This document shows, one piece after another, positions 1 to 8,399 of a DNA stretch of 60,616 nt (position 1 is the first letter of the stretch; each line of letters opens with the position of its first letter). This stretch comes from a virus. The notes below the pieces were generated by a model. That model was given only the letters and a program-made list of their open reading frames with translations. It was not told where the DNA came from and searched no databases. Made by a program: the position numbers and the translations under genes. The stretch spans positions 1 to 60,616 of the IMG/VR virus record IMGVR_UViG_3300025771_003532; one strand, written 5' to 3'.

Positions 1-2
1 AT

Positions 3-551
3 AACCTTAATTACCTGTTACCTCTCATTGCTCCTGGTTGTAACATTGTACAAGTCGATGGTATCACCGAAGGCGCAGCTTGTACCACTCTACTTGCGAA
101 AGAATTCATCAACAAAGATGAACCGCTAGTAATGGCAAACTCTGACCAGTTTGTTGAATGGGACTCTAACGAGACTCTATATGCATTCCAAAATGGTGAG
201 GTTGATGGTGGAATTGTTACTTTCCCCGCAACCCATCCTAAGTGGTCTTATGCTAAACTGGGAGAGGATGGATACGTTGCAGAGGTTGCTGAGAAGAAAC
301 CTATTTCTGAGCACGCTACAGTTGGTATCTATTATTGGAAGAAGGGTTCTGATTATGTTAAGTATGCTGAGCAGATGATTGAAAAGGATATTCGTGTTAA
401 TAATGAATATTACGTTTGCCCAGTATTTAATGAAGCGATTGATGATGGCAAGAAGATTCGAATCAAAGAAATCGATAAGTCTGGTATGTGGGGTATTGGT
501 ACTCCAGAAGATTTGAATTACTTCCTTGAACATTATGATGGGGATATTTGA
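3..551 (+). CDS. sugar-phosphate nucleotidyltransferase, 5'-truncated by window edge
   Basis: The reading frame is open from base 3, so the true start lies upstream of the window; the first ATG at 132 is internal. The visible residues include PLIAPG, a segment with ITEGAACTTLLAKEF, and ANSDQF. The last resembles the sugar-binding and metal-binding region of glucose-1-phosphate thymidylyltransferase-like NTP transferases, which make NDP-sugars from sugar-1-phosphate and NTP. GGIVTF, VAEVAEKKPIS and the final GIGTPEDLNYFL are also typical of this family's C-terminal half. It abuts a sulfotransferase gene (stop 549-551, next ATG 552), so it likely supplies activated sugar to the glycosyltransferases that follow. 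Exact sugar and nucleotide cannot be read from this fragment. Confidence 0.8.
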   Translation, partial: NLNYLLPLIAPGCNIVQVDGITEGAACTTLLAKEFINKDEPLVMANSDQFVEWDSNETLYAFQNGEVDGGIVTFPATHPKWSYAKLGEDGYVAEVAEKKPISEHATVGIYYWKKGSDYVKYAEQMIEKDIRVNNEYYVCPVFNEAIDDGKKIRIKEIDKSGMWGIGTPEDLNYFLEHYDGDI

Positions 552-1154
552 ATGATTAATAGACAACAAAAAATAATTTTTATTGGAAATCCTAGAGCAT
601 GTACTACAACATTAAATGTTTTGTTGTCTCCTAAGGGATTTGATTTTAGTTATTGGCACGATACCGTTGAATATTATGTAAAATCTATCCCAGATTATAA
701 GGATTATCAATACTTTATGATAGTTAGAAATCCTTATGATAGGTTTGTTTCATGGTGGTCTCAGCATAGGAGACATAATCATAAGTTTATTATGAAGTAT
801 AATAATTTTGAAGAGTGGGTAAAAAGTGGAGAGTTCCACGATTGGCCCACTCATACTGATGGAGACCCTAGACCACCCAGAAATTATTGGACAGAACAAT
901 CTCCTTTAAGGCAAATTGATTTTATTAAAAATAGAGGTGATGTTGAGGTTAATATATTAAAGTTTGAAAATATACAAGAAGAATGGGAAGATCTGTTTGT
1001 TAAAAAAACAAATCTTTCTTTTGATTCAGTATCGTTCCCAAAAACGAATGATACTAAACATGATTCTTTTGAAACATATTACACTGACGAATTAAAAGAA
1101 ATAGTGTATAATCACACTAAAGAAGACTTTATGGCATTTGGGTACAGTAAATGA
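552..1154 (+). CDS. sulfotransferase-family protein
   Basis: A 200-residue protein with the two PAPS-binding signatures of sulfotransferases. The N-terminal IFIGNPRACTTTL (5'-phosphosulfate loop) lies near residues 9-21. FMIVRNPYDRFVSWW (3'-phosphate-binding, RNPxxRxxSxW) lies near residues 55-69. The length fits the compact Sulfotransfer_2-like group. It would transfer sulfate from PAPS to a sugar or protein hydroxyl or amine. It starts directly after the nucleotidyltransferase stop and overlaps the next gene by ATGA, placing it in the decoration operon. The acceptor is unknown; sulfation of a phage-specified glycan is an inference from context. Confidence 0.8.
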   Translation: MINRQQKIIFIGNPRACTTTLNVLLSPKGFDFSYWHDTVEYYVKSIPDYKDYQYFMIVRNPYDRFVSWWSQHRRHNHKFIMKYNNFEEWVKSGEFHDWPTHTDGDPRPPRNYWTEQSPLRQIDFIKNRGDVEVNILKFENIQEEWEDLFVKKTNLSFDSVSFPKTNDTKHDSFETYYTDELKEIVYNHTKEDFMAFGYSK

Positions 1155-1882
1155 AAGTAGCATTAGCGTTTTTTGGACAACCTAGATTTGTTGATACTCC
1201 TAAAGTGATCAACACATATAAACAGACAATTTTAAACAGATACGATACTGATGTTTTTTGTCACACTTGGTGGACAGAAGACGGAGGAGAATATGATTAT
1301 TCTAGTTGGTCAAAGATTAGTAGATGCCCAATTCCAAAAGATGCTTTGGATGTAATTGATAGAAATTATAAACCAGTTGTTCTTGAGTATGATGCTCCAG
1401 AAACTTTTGTTCTTCCCCCCAAAGCAAAATCTTTTATAGATGCTAAATTCACAGGGAAGCATCCACAAGGAAATCATTGGAATGAAAAAAATTACAGTAA
1501 TGTAATGTCACAGTTACGTTCTATTCAAAAGGTATCTAATTTGGTTGAAGAACATACCAAACAGACTGGAACCGAATATGATTTTATTGTGTTGGCTAGA
1601 TATGATACTTCTCTAATTAGATTTCCTGATTTAAATCAATGCGATTCTAGTAAGTTTTATTTGCCTGGACATCATCCCAGATTTCCAGACACAATCCAAT
1701 TTTTTGGATCTAGGTATCTTGAGTGGTCAAAAAATGCATTTGATGACATTGAACATGTTTATCAAGGTATTTGGGAACCATCTCCAGAAGCATTTAAGAT
1801 GGGGTCATTCTTGAGAAGGTTTAATCTTTCTGATCTTGCCCCATGCACGATGGACGCCGCATGTGTTAGACAAAAACTATGA
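1151..1882 (+). CDS. putative glycosyltransferase-like protein (FFGQPRF/HTWW type)
   Basis: A 243-residue protein starting MKVALAFFGQPRF, with DVFCHTWW near residues 34-41 and a later FIVLARYDTSL segment. The same layout (short hydrophobic start, then F-x-HTW, then a R-x-D motif) occurs in the protein at 38467-39204, so the two are probably family members. The RYD-type acidic motif after a strand is what a nucleotide-sugar-binding transferase would show, but no classical GT signature is complete. It is translationally coupled (ATGA) on both sides to sulfotransferase and GDPD-like genes. The function assignment rests mainly on context. Confidence 0.6.
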   Translation: MKVALAFFGQPRFVDTPKVINTYKQTILNRYDTDVFCHTWWTEDGGEYDYSSWSKISRCPIPKDALDVIDRNYKPVVLEYDAPETFVLPPKAKSFIDAKFTGKHPQGNHWNEKNYSNVMSQLRSIQKVSNLVEEHTKQTGTEYDFIVLARYDTSLIRFPDLNQCDSSKFYLPGHHPRFPDTIQFFGSRYLEWSKNAFDDIEHVYQGIWEPSPEAFKMGSFLRRFNLSDLAPCTMDAACVRQKL

Positions 1883-2346
1883 AACAGAAAAGAATTATTG
1901 CTCATCGAGCGAACACAAATGGTCCTGACCCCAGGTTAGAAAATCTTCCCTCTCAAGTTGATGAGTGTATTAGTAAAGGATATGATGTTGAAATTGATCT
2001 TAGATATCATAGACAAACGGACACTTATTGGTTGGGACATGATGAACCAGATCATTTAGTTACTTTGTTTTGGTTGGCAGCAAGGCAAGATAATTTATGG
2101 ATACATTGCAAAGACCTAGATACTTTGCACCATATGAGTTCTCTCACTTCTGGATATAATTATTTTTGGCATCAAGAAGATGATTATACACTAACAAGCA
2201 AACATCAAATATGGGCTTATCCAGGAAAGAGATATACTAACAATACTGTTATTGTGATGCCAGAATGGAATAACATGAGTTGGGATAACCTTCGTGTTAC
2301 TAGTTGTTATGGAATTTGTACAGATTACCCCGATAAATTAAAATGA
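1879..2346 (+). CDS. glycerophosphodiester phosphodiesterase-like protein
   Basis: A 155-residue protein with features of the GDPD TIM-barrel family: IAHRA at residues 7-11 (H9, R10), VEIDLR with E38 and D40, LGHDEP with H54, and a terminal GICTDYPDKL that matches the usual 'TDxP' end of the barrel. Full bacterial GDPDs are about 240 residues, so this is a short version that seems to lack several helices but keeps the catalytic HR / E-D / H set. It might cleave a glycerophosphodiester or a phosphodiester-linked sugar. It is coupled by ATGA to both neighbours. Substrate unknown. Confidence 0.75.
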   Translation: MKQKRIIAHRANTNGPDPRLENLPSQVDECISKGYDVEIDLRYHRQTDTYWLGHDEPDHLVTLFWLAARQDNLWIHCKDLDTLHHMSSLTSGYNYFWHQEDDYTLTSKHQIWAYPGKRYTNNTVIVMPEWNNMSWDNLRVTSCYGICTDYPDKLK

Positions 2347-3293
2347 AAATTACATTAGTAGGTCCTGGAATTATGCCTATTCCCCCAACAGGTTGGGGAG
2401 CAGTTGAAATTCTAGTATGGGACACAAAAAATGCTCTAGAAGAACTAGGACATGAAGTTCAAATTATCAATACAAAAGACTTTAGACAAATTATTAATGG
2501 AATAAATGCTTTTGTTCCAGATTTTGTTCATGTCCATTATGATGAATTCATTCCTATTGTTCCATATATTCAATATCCAAATGCAATCACTAGTCATTTT
2601 GGATATTTGGAACGCAAAGAAATGTTTGGTGGATACGTAAATGTTGCGAATGAATTCCAAAGAATTAAACCAAATGTTTTTTGCCTATCTCCTGGAATTC
2701 AAAGTGTTTATAATGTGATGTTTAATATTCCTAAGGAAAATACTTATGTAACTCCTAATGGCGTTAATAGGGAAAGATTCCGTGTAACAGATACTCCAGA
2801 ATATGCAGACAGAAGTATCTATCTTGCTAAAATTGATTATCGTAAGCGTCAGCATATGTTCCAAAGTATTGATAGTCTTTGGTTTGCTGGAAATTTAGCA
2901 GACCAAAGATTTAATACTTCTAAAAACTATCTTGGTGAATGGTCAAAAGAAACTCTTTATAATGATCTGACTGACTATGGTAATTTAGTACTTCTTTCGG
3001 ATGGGGAAGCACATCCACTTGTTTGTATGGAAGCTCTTGCTGCTGGATTAGGAGTAGTTGTTTGTGAATGGGGCAAAGCAAATCTTGATTTAGATAAAGA
3101 ATTTATTACAGTAATTCCAGAAAGTAAAATAGAAGATCTTGAATATGTTGAAGATGCTATTATAAAAAATAGAGAATATTCAGTAAATCATAGAGAAGAA
3201 ATTATTGAATATTCAAAGAACTTTGAATGGAAAGAAGTTCTTCGCAACCATTATATTCCAAGTATTGAAAAAGTAATTGAACGCCATGCTTAA
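2343..3293 (+). CDS. glycosyltransferase family 4 (group 1)
   Basis: A 316-residue GT-B fold glycosyltransferase. The N-terminus has MKITLVGPGIMPIPPTGWGAVE, a glycine-rich acceptor-side loop typical of GT4. The C-terminal half has LLSDGEAHPLVCMEALAAG, the E-x7-E nucleotide-sugar motif, followed by VVVCEWG. SPGIQSVYN and YVTPNGVNRERF form the usual interdomain segment. It transfers a sugar from an NDP donor to an unknown acceptor, most likely in the cytoplasm. It overlaps the upstream gene by ATGA and the downstream GT25 gene by 8 bases. Confidence 0.88.
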   Translation: MKITLVGPGIMPIPPTGWGAVEILVWDTKNALEELGHEVQIINTKDFRQIINGINAFVPDFVHVHYDEFIPIVPYIQYPNAITSHFGYLERKEMFGGYVNVANEFQRIKPNVFCLSPGIQSVYNVMFNIPKENTYVTPNGVNRERFRVTDTPEYADRSIYLAKIDYRKRQHMFQSIDSLWFAGNLADQRFNTSKNYLGEWSKETLYNDLTDYGNLVLLSDGEAHPLVCMEALAAGLGVVVCEWGKANLDLDKEFITVIPESKIEDLEYVEDAIIKNREYSVNHREEIIEYSKNFEWKEVLRNHYIPSIEKVIERHA

Positions 3294-4089
3294 TTTTCCA
3301 GAAGATAAAAACAAAGCACAATATAAGCTTAGTGGATTTGGTCCTGTCTATTATATAAACATGGATAGTGATACTGAAAGACGACAGTACATGGAGGACC
3401 AATTTAAATATTGGGGTATACAAAACTATAATCGTATATCTGCTTATGATGGTAGGAATGACGATCTTAGTGATATTATCAAAGGAAAATATCCAGATAT
3501 GATGTCTTCTGGAGAGATTGGATGTGTGACATCACATATTAAGGCGATCAAGCATTGGTATGAAACTTCTGATTCTCCATATGCTGTTATCATGGAAGAT
3601 GATTGTAGTCTAGAAACTGTATCTTACTGGAATTTTACCTGGCAAGATTTTGTAGCTAGGGCTCCTTATGCTTGGGATGTTTTGCAACTTGCTATTATTT
3701 GCACGGGGGATATTGTAGTTCCTATTCATAATCGGTTTGTGAATGATTTTTCTACAGCATGTTATGTAATCACTAGACACCATGCAGAAAAAATTATTAG
3801 GAATCATGTGAGGGGTGATAAATATAAACTTGATAATGGTGTTAAACCTCGTCCTGTTGCTGATGATTTGATTTATAATTCTGGGGCAACCTACGCTGCT
3901 CCTATACTTTTGTATACATTACAATTGGGATCATCAATCCATCCAGATCATATAGATAAATTCCATAAAAATTCTTATGAAGGTATTTTGAATTTCTGGA
4001 AAACTGCTGGAGCAAGAGTTGATATTAATGTAATTACTGATTACAATCCTTACCTTGGAAAAGTTTCTGAACCTGGAGCAAATAAATGA
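3286..4089 (+). CDS. glycosyltransferase family 25
   Basis: The frame is open from TTG 3277, but ATG 3286 is chosen. It gives a short 8-base overlap with the upstream stop and starts MLNFPEDKN. The protein has GPVYYINMDSDTERR (GT25 start, 'v.vInLd...R'), SSGEIGCVTSHIKAIKHW and AVIMEDDCSL, the acidic donor and metal site. GT25 includes LPS galactosyltransferases and collagen galactosyltransferases. The segments CVTSHIKAIKHWYE and YWNFTW recur nearly unchanged in the GT25 domain of the large protein at 42654-45638, so the two domains are paralogues. It is coupled downstream to ho1 by ATGA. Confidence 0.88.
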   Translation: MLNFPEDKNKAQYKLSGFGPVYYINMDSDTERRQYMEDQFKYWGIQNYNRISAYDGRNDDLSDIIKGKYPDMMSSGEIGCVTSHIKAIKHWYETSDSPYAVIMEDDCSLETVSYWNFTWQDFVARAPYAWDVLQLAIICTGDIVVPIHNRFVNDFSTACYVITRHHAEKIIRNHVRGDKYKLDNGVKPRPVADDLIYNSGATYAAPILLYTLQLGSSIHPDHIDKFHKNSYEGILNFWKTAGARVDINVITDYNPYLGKVSEPGANK

Positions 4090-4781
4090 CAGATCTATCT
4101 AAACAAATTAGAGAGGGAACTAAAAAGTCCCATACTATGGCAGAGAACACAGGATTTATTACCTGCTTTTTAAAAGGGGTTGTTGAAAAAAAATCTTATA
4201 TTAGACTTCTCTCAGATTTATATTTTATATACTCTGCAATGGAAGAGGAGTTTGAGAATCATAAAAGTGATACCATTTTGCGTAACATTTATTATCCTGA
4301 ATTGTTCCGCAAAAAGTCTTTAGAAAAAGACTTGCAATATTATCTTGGTATTGATTGGAGAGATTTAATTACACAAACAAAGTCTTGTAAAGAATATGTT
4401 GCAAGAATTAAAGAAGTCTCTAAGTCTAATCAGGATCTTTTAATTGCACATCATTACACTAGGTATATTGGAGATTTGTCTGGAGGACAACTCTTAAAAA
4501 GTATTGCTCAAACTGCATTGAAGGTTGATGATGCAGGAATGAACTTTTATCTTTTTACTGACATTCCAGACGAGAAAGAATTTAAAACTAATTATAGAAA
4601 TGTGTTAGATGAATTGCCCTTTGACCAACATGAAATTGATGATATAATTGAAGAGGCAAATTATGCATTCAAATTAAATATGAATGTGTTTAATGAAATT
4701 GAAGGTAATTTGATTTCTGCCATAGGTAAAGTTTTATTTTCTACATTAACACGTCGTACAAGGAGAGGAAGTACCGAATGA
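4086..4781 (+). CDS. ho1: heme oxygenase (HO1)
   Basis: A 231-residue protein aligning end to end with cyanobacterial HO1. It has LSKQIREGTKKSHTMAENT with the proximal heme ligand H16, FLKGVVEKKSY, YSAMEEEF, and the distal-helix YIGDLSGGQLLKSIAQ, and ends SLTRR-like and GSTE. It opens heme to biliverdin IXalpha, releasing Fe and CO, with electrons from ferredoxin; a ferredoxin is encoded at 48402. Biliverdin is the substrate of PcyA (46066). The gene is the seventh of the ATGA-coupled string from base 3, so it is probably co-transcribed with glycan genes rather than with the other photosynthesis genes. Confidence 0.97.
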   Translation: MTDLSKQIREGTKKSHTMAENTGFITCFLKGVVEKKSYIRLLSDLYFIYSAMEEEFENHKSDTILRNIYYPELFRKKSLEKDLQYYLGIDWRDLITQTKSCKEYVARIKEVSKSNQDLLIAHHYTRYIGDLSGGQLLKSIAQTALKVDDAGMNFYLFTDIPDEKEFKTNYRNVLDELPFDQHEIDDIIEEANYAFKLNMNVFNEIEGNLISAIGKVLFSTLTRRTRRGSTE

Positions 4782-5305
4782 TTGAAGAGTTTAAAGAATG
4801 GTTACTTGGATCTTTTAATAATAGAAGGCAAGCATTCTCTTATCCATCTCAATACTCCCAAATTAGTTTACGTCATGTTCTCTTAGATAATGGTATGATT
4901 TATGGAGAACAAAAATATACTGTTAGAGGAGAACCTCCTTATAGGCAATTTGTTTTAGACTTTAAAGAAGTAAACGATAGAATTATTGTTTCAAGTTATA
5001 AAGTAAAAGATGGAAAAAAACATCTTGAATTTAAAAATCTAGATCAAATTACTGAGGATCAATTAGAATTAAATGAAAATTGTGATTGTATTTTTATAAA
5101 AGAAAACAATCAGTATGTTGGTAGAATTATGGGATGTGATTGTATTGTAGAGAGAAATGGTAAAAAGTCTTTCTTATTTACTATGTCTGCATTAACAAAA
5201 ACTAAGTATAAAGTCATTGATAGAGGTTATGATCCAGAGACTAAAAAAATGGTTTGGGGATCTGAACATGGAATGTTTGAATTTGACAAGCAGAGTAAGA
5301 CATAA
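4778..5305 (+). CDS. cpeT: CpeT/CpcT-family phycobiliprotein lyase-like protein
   Basis: A 175-residue protein with CpeT-family features: FKEWLLGSFNNRRQAFSYP at the N-terminus, ISLRHV, ENCDCIFIKENNQYVGRIMGC, CIVERNGKKSFL and the C-terminal DRGYDPETKKMVWGSEHGMFEF. CpcT/CpeT proteins are ten-strand barrels that attach or help attach bilins to phycobiliprotein beta subunits. Phage versions are known but their chaperone or lyase role is not settled. It is shorter than many host proteins (about 200 residues) but retains the family core. It is coupled to ho1 by ATGA, which links bilin production and handling, and it ends the operon. Confidence 0.93.
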   Translation: MIEEFKEWLLGSFNNRRQAFSYPSQYSQISLRHVLLDNGMIYGEQKYTVRGEPPYRQFVLDFKEVNDRIIVSSYKVKDGKKHLEFKNLDQITEDQLELNENCDCIFIKENNQYVGRIMGCDCIVERNGKKSFLFTMSALTKTKYKVIDRGYDPETKKMVWGSEHGMFEFDKQSKT

Positions 5306-5312
5306 ATAAATA
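5301..5312 (+). promoter_or_regulatory. T4-type late promoter box
   Basis: CATAAATAAATA contains two overlapping copies of the late -10 motif (CATAAATA and AATAAATA), 43 bases or more before ATG 5355. It overlaps the end of cpeT and would start a separate late transcript for the fibre genes. T4 consensus is TATAAATA. Confidence 0.6.
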
Positions 5313-5354
5313 TACGATCAATTTTGTCATGAAGTAACCCATAACTTTGATTCA

Positions 5355-7373
5355 ATGGCAAAATACTTAAGTCAACTAAACAGAAAACTAAGAGTAGGTG
5401 TTGCCTCATATACTGACAATGAAACTGCTCTTCAGGTAACTGGTAATGTCGGTATAAAAACTTCAGAAGCTAAGTCAGACTTCCACGTTCAGGGAGATGG
5501 TTTAGTTTCTGGAGTTTTAAATGTTGATACTACTCTCAAATCAAATGATACTGTTGTCTCTGGAGTTAGTAGCTTTAGGGGAAAGGTATCTATTGGTAAT
5601 ACCACAGCATCTCCAGAAAGAGATTTAGATGTAAATGGTCCTACAATTTTTAGGGACTATGTAGATGTTAACAATTTTGTTTCTGCTGGAGAATACTATG
5701 GTCCATTGAGGTTTGGAGAACCTGATGGTGGATTTAAACCTGGAGCAGTTGAAATTGAGATTGACGATTTTACCAAAAATTCTATCAATGATATAAACTT
5801 TATTCTTGGTAAACTAGTTCCAAAACCACCAGCAACAGTTTTAAATGCACCTTTGGATCTGGTTGGACTTGGAGTTGCAAGACTTTGTTCTGGATTTGCG
5901 TTTACAAATAATACTGTTGGTGTTTTTTCTCCTTCTGCTGGAACACAATACCCAAGAAATACCAGCAACTCAGTTACCTCTACTTGGTTAACTGAGTATG
6001 GTCCTGGAGATCAAGGCAATGTAAATGCAATGATCAACTTCAGTGTTGAGGGGCAAAGAATGATGACAAGTAACGATGTCATCAATCCAGACAATAGTAT
6101 TACTAACGATGCTACTAGTGATGATGGAGTTTATGGTGCATTAGAAATCTTAAATGATAAAGATGCATTCTTCTCATCTAGAAATACTGGTATTGCATCG
6201 GATTTTTATGAGGTTTATGATTCTAGAATATTAAATGCCAATTCACCCAATGGCTTTAATATGGCATATATTCAACATCAGGTAGATACAAATATCTATG
6301 AGTCTGAAAAATATTTGTACTATGAAGATCCGAGTGCAGTATCTGCACCAGTCCTAATCTCAACAACTCCAATAACTCCACCTTCACCAACATTTAATTA
6401 TTCTTCTGGAATTCCTCATTATACACAAGCATCTAACAATGCATTCTTTTATGAGATCATTTGCCAGAATGCAACTGGTGATATGTATTCTAACAATACA
6501 TTCTTAACTTCTTCTGGACAAACTACAGGATTCCAGAATGGTGGTAATAAATCTTATACAGATTTTACTAATGGAGTTAATCCACCAGTAAGAAATTTTG
6601 GAGTTGGTGTTGGAGTTACTTGTACAGTTTCACAGACACCTAGAGATCTTCATATTAGAGTAACTGCAGATAACCAAAAGTTTTCAAACTATACTGCATC
6701 AACTCCTTATGGATCTGATGTTGTACGTGCGACTATACCACAAATTGTAAATATTATGGGTACAACTGCTAGAACAAATGTGATTGATGAAGATAATATT
6801 TTAGTTCAAACTTTGGGAACTGGATCTGGAAATGCAGTTAGAGTAAATGCTGGATCTGCTGGGGATAATCCAACTCCTGTTTATACCACTTGGGTTGCTT
6901 CTAATACTATGCCAACCTACGAAGCTGTTGTTGTTGGTGGAGACTTGAAGCATGACCAAACAAATTATTCCACAGGTCATCTTCCAGTTGGACCAGATTA
7001 CTCTGTAGGTAGAACAGGATCACAATATTTTCAAATGCAGTTTATAAGATCTAATGTCTCTGAGTTTGAAATTGTAGTTAATGGTTCTTATACAGGATGT
7101 TGGATTTGTATGCCTGATAATCCTGCATGGACTTCATCTTTATCTGGTACTAATGGTTGGGCAGATATGTTCCAAGCATACCGTGGTTCTGGTATTCCAA
7201 CAACTGCTCTTCCTGGAGCAGCATTTGCTGGTAATATGACAGGATCTACAGGAACCTTTACTGCAGTATTTGGAACTGAGTCATCGTCAAATGATGCTAA
7301 CAATAGAATTCTAGTTAGATTTAAATTGAATTCTGGAAATCAGATCAACACTTTGTCATTTAGAAATACCTAA
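5355..7373 (+). CDS. virion tail-fibre/adhesin-like structural protein
   Basis: A 672-residue protein beginning MAKYLSQLNRKLRVGVASYTDNETALQVTGNVGI. The same N-terminal type is shared with the genes at 8965 and 20408. The N-terminus has repeated beta-rich 'VSGVLNV', 'VSIGNT', 'ASPERDLDVNG' phrases seen in phage fibre shafts. From about residue 120 it is closely related over its whole length to the 703-residue protein at 20408, for example KLVPKPPATVLN, NDKDAFFSSRN, SSGQTTGFQNGG and the final FGTESSSNDANNRIL. It carries no catalytic motif. It is probably a receptor-binding or baseplate-attached fibre. It is the first member of a two-gene cassette with 7392. Confidence 0.8.
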   Translation: MAKYLSQLNRKLRVGVASYTDNETALQVTGNVGIKTSEAKSDFHVQGDGLVSGVLNVDTTLKSNDTVVSGVSSFRGKVSIGNTTASPERDLDVNGPTIFRDYVDVNNFVSAGEYYGPLRFGEPDGGFKPGAVEIEIDDFTKNSINDINFILGKLVPKPPATVLNAPLDLVGLGVARLCSGFAFTNNTVGVFSPSAGTQYPRNTSNSVTSTWLTEYGPGDQGNVNAMINFSVEGQRMMTSNDVINPDNSITNDATSDDGVYGALEILNDKDAFFSSRNTGIASDFYEVYDSRILNANSPNGFNMAYIQHQVDTNIYESEKYLYYEDPSAVSAPVLISTTPITPPSPTFNYSSGIPHYTQASNNAFFYEIICQNATGDMYSNNTFLTSSGQTTGFQNGGNKSYTDFTNGVNPPVRNFGVGVGVTCTVSQTPRDLHIRVTADNQKFSNYTASTPYGSDVVRATIPQIVNIMGTTARTNVIDEDNILVQTLGTGSGNAVRVNAGSAGDNPTPVYTTWVASNTMPTYEAVVVGGDLKHDQTNYSTGHLPVGPDYSVGRTGSQYFQMQFIRSNVSEFEIVVNGSYTGCWICMPDNPAWTSSLSGTNGWADMFQAYRGSGIPTTALPGAAFAGNMTGSTGTFTAVFGTESSSNDANNRILVRFKLNSGNQINTLSFRNT

Positions 7374-7391
7374 TACTAAGATCTAAAAGAA

Positions 7392-8021
7392 ATGGCAATT
7401 TCAATCCAACAAAAGGTTGACTACCTTTTAAAAAAGTTAGGTTATTCCTCATCAAAGACAGGAATTGCTGAAGATTCTAGTATTTCAGGAACAAAGAAGG
7501 CACCATTTGCTGAGGCACTTCCATCACCTTTAATCATATCAAATAATGGATTGTGGTTTGAGTCTGGATTAATACCAGTTACTCCTCCAACAACAGACTT
7601 AATTATCATTCCTGACGATTGGAGATATCCATCATACAAATTGATAGAAGTTTATGGGCAGACAAATGCATTTAGAATGACAGAAGATAATACGGTTGGT
7701 GGTAGAAGAAGTTTTATTGCAAGATCTGTATATGGTGATAATAGTTCTATCAATGTTATTAATTGGATAGACACACAATACGGACCAGATTATATCGTAG
7801 AGGTTTATGCTGGAGACCCAAATGCTGGGGGCATTAAACTTTCTGCAGGTGGTAGTGGAAGTAATGATGAATGGTTCTTTGACTATTCTTCTGGTGTTTT
7901 AAATTTCTCAGGTGATAATGTTCCTGGATTAATATCTGGTGGGTCTGATGTTTACATAAAAGGATGGAGATATGTTGGTGGTATCGGAGCGTTAACAGAT
8001 TTTGATGGTGGAAGCTACTGA
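7392..8021 (+). CDS. structural protein, paralogue of the N-terminus of the giant collagen-like protein
   Basis: A 209-residue protein starting MAISIQQKVDYLLKKLGYSS, then SKTGIAEDS and SGTKKAPFAEALPSPL. The first 200 residues of the 4724-residue protein at 22540 match it throughout, including the later YGPDYIVEVYAGDP/FGPDYIVKVYRGDP, SNDEWFFDY and VYIKGWRY. The giant's copy continues into collagen repeats, while this one stops at DFDGGSY. It most likely forms an anchoring or trimerising domain that joins a fibre to the partner protein encoded just upstream (5355). It has no enzymatic motif. Confidence 0.78.
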   Translation: MAISIQQKVDYLLKKLGYSSSKTGIAEDSSISGTKKAPFAEALPSPLIISNNGLWFESGLIPVTPPTTDLIIIPDDWRYPSYKLIEVYGQTNAFRMTEDNTVGGRRSFIARSVYGDNSSINVINWIDTQYGPDYIVEVYAGDPNAGGIKLSAGGSGSNDEWFFDYSSGVLNFSGDNVPGLISGGSDVYIKGWRYVGGIGALTDFDGGSY

Positions 8022-8025
8022 ATTC

Positions 8026-8033
8026 GATAAATA
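8026..8033 (+). promoter_or_regulatory. T4-type late promoter box
   Basis: GATAAATA, 7 of 8 matches to the T4 late box, lies 5 bases after the stop of the preceding gene and about 25 bases before ATG 8058. Confidence 0.55.
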
Positions 8034-8057
8034 GTTCAAAAATCTAATCATAGTACA

Positions 8058-8399
8058 ATGACAGCAGGTTCGGCTTCCATAGTTAATCTAGTCATAGAAA
8101 AAGGAACTGATTTTGAATCTTCCTTCTTTTTAACAGGCGATGATGGAGGTCCATTGAACCTCTTATATTCTAATGCAATAGCAATATTAAAAAAACATCC
8201 ATCTTCTCCCAAAGAGTATCCATTTAAGGTTGGAATTACTACTGCAGACTCTGAAGTTAATATATCTATGGGGAGAACAATGACTTCTACTCTACCTTCT
8301 GGTAGAAATCAATTTGATATTTTTATTGAAAATACTGAATTAGATTTTGTTGTTAGGGTTATCACTGGAACTGTAATTGTGGAGGACACGACCAGATGA
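8058..8399 (+). CDS. small virion-associated protein (hypothetical)
   Basis: A 113-residue protein, MTAGSASIVNLVIEKGTDFESSFFL. The 'i.kGtDF..sf.l....G.p.dL' pattern followed by alternating hydrophobic strands (AIAILKKHP, NISMGRTMTSTLPSGRNQFDIFI, GTVIVED) looks like a small beta-sandwich of the sort found in phage baseplate and fibre accessory proteins. I do not recognise a named family. It is coupled by ATGA to the next gene and lies inside the fibre block behind its own late box, which supports a structural role. Confidence 0.65.
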   Translation: MTAGSASIVNLVIEKGTDFESSFFLTGDDGGPLNLLYSNAIAILKKHPSSPKEYPFKVGITTADSEVNISMGRTMTSTLPSGRNQFDIFIENTELDFVVRVITGTVIVEDTTR

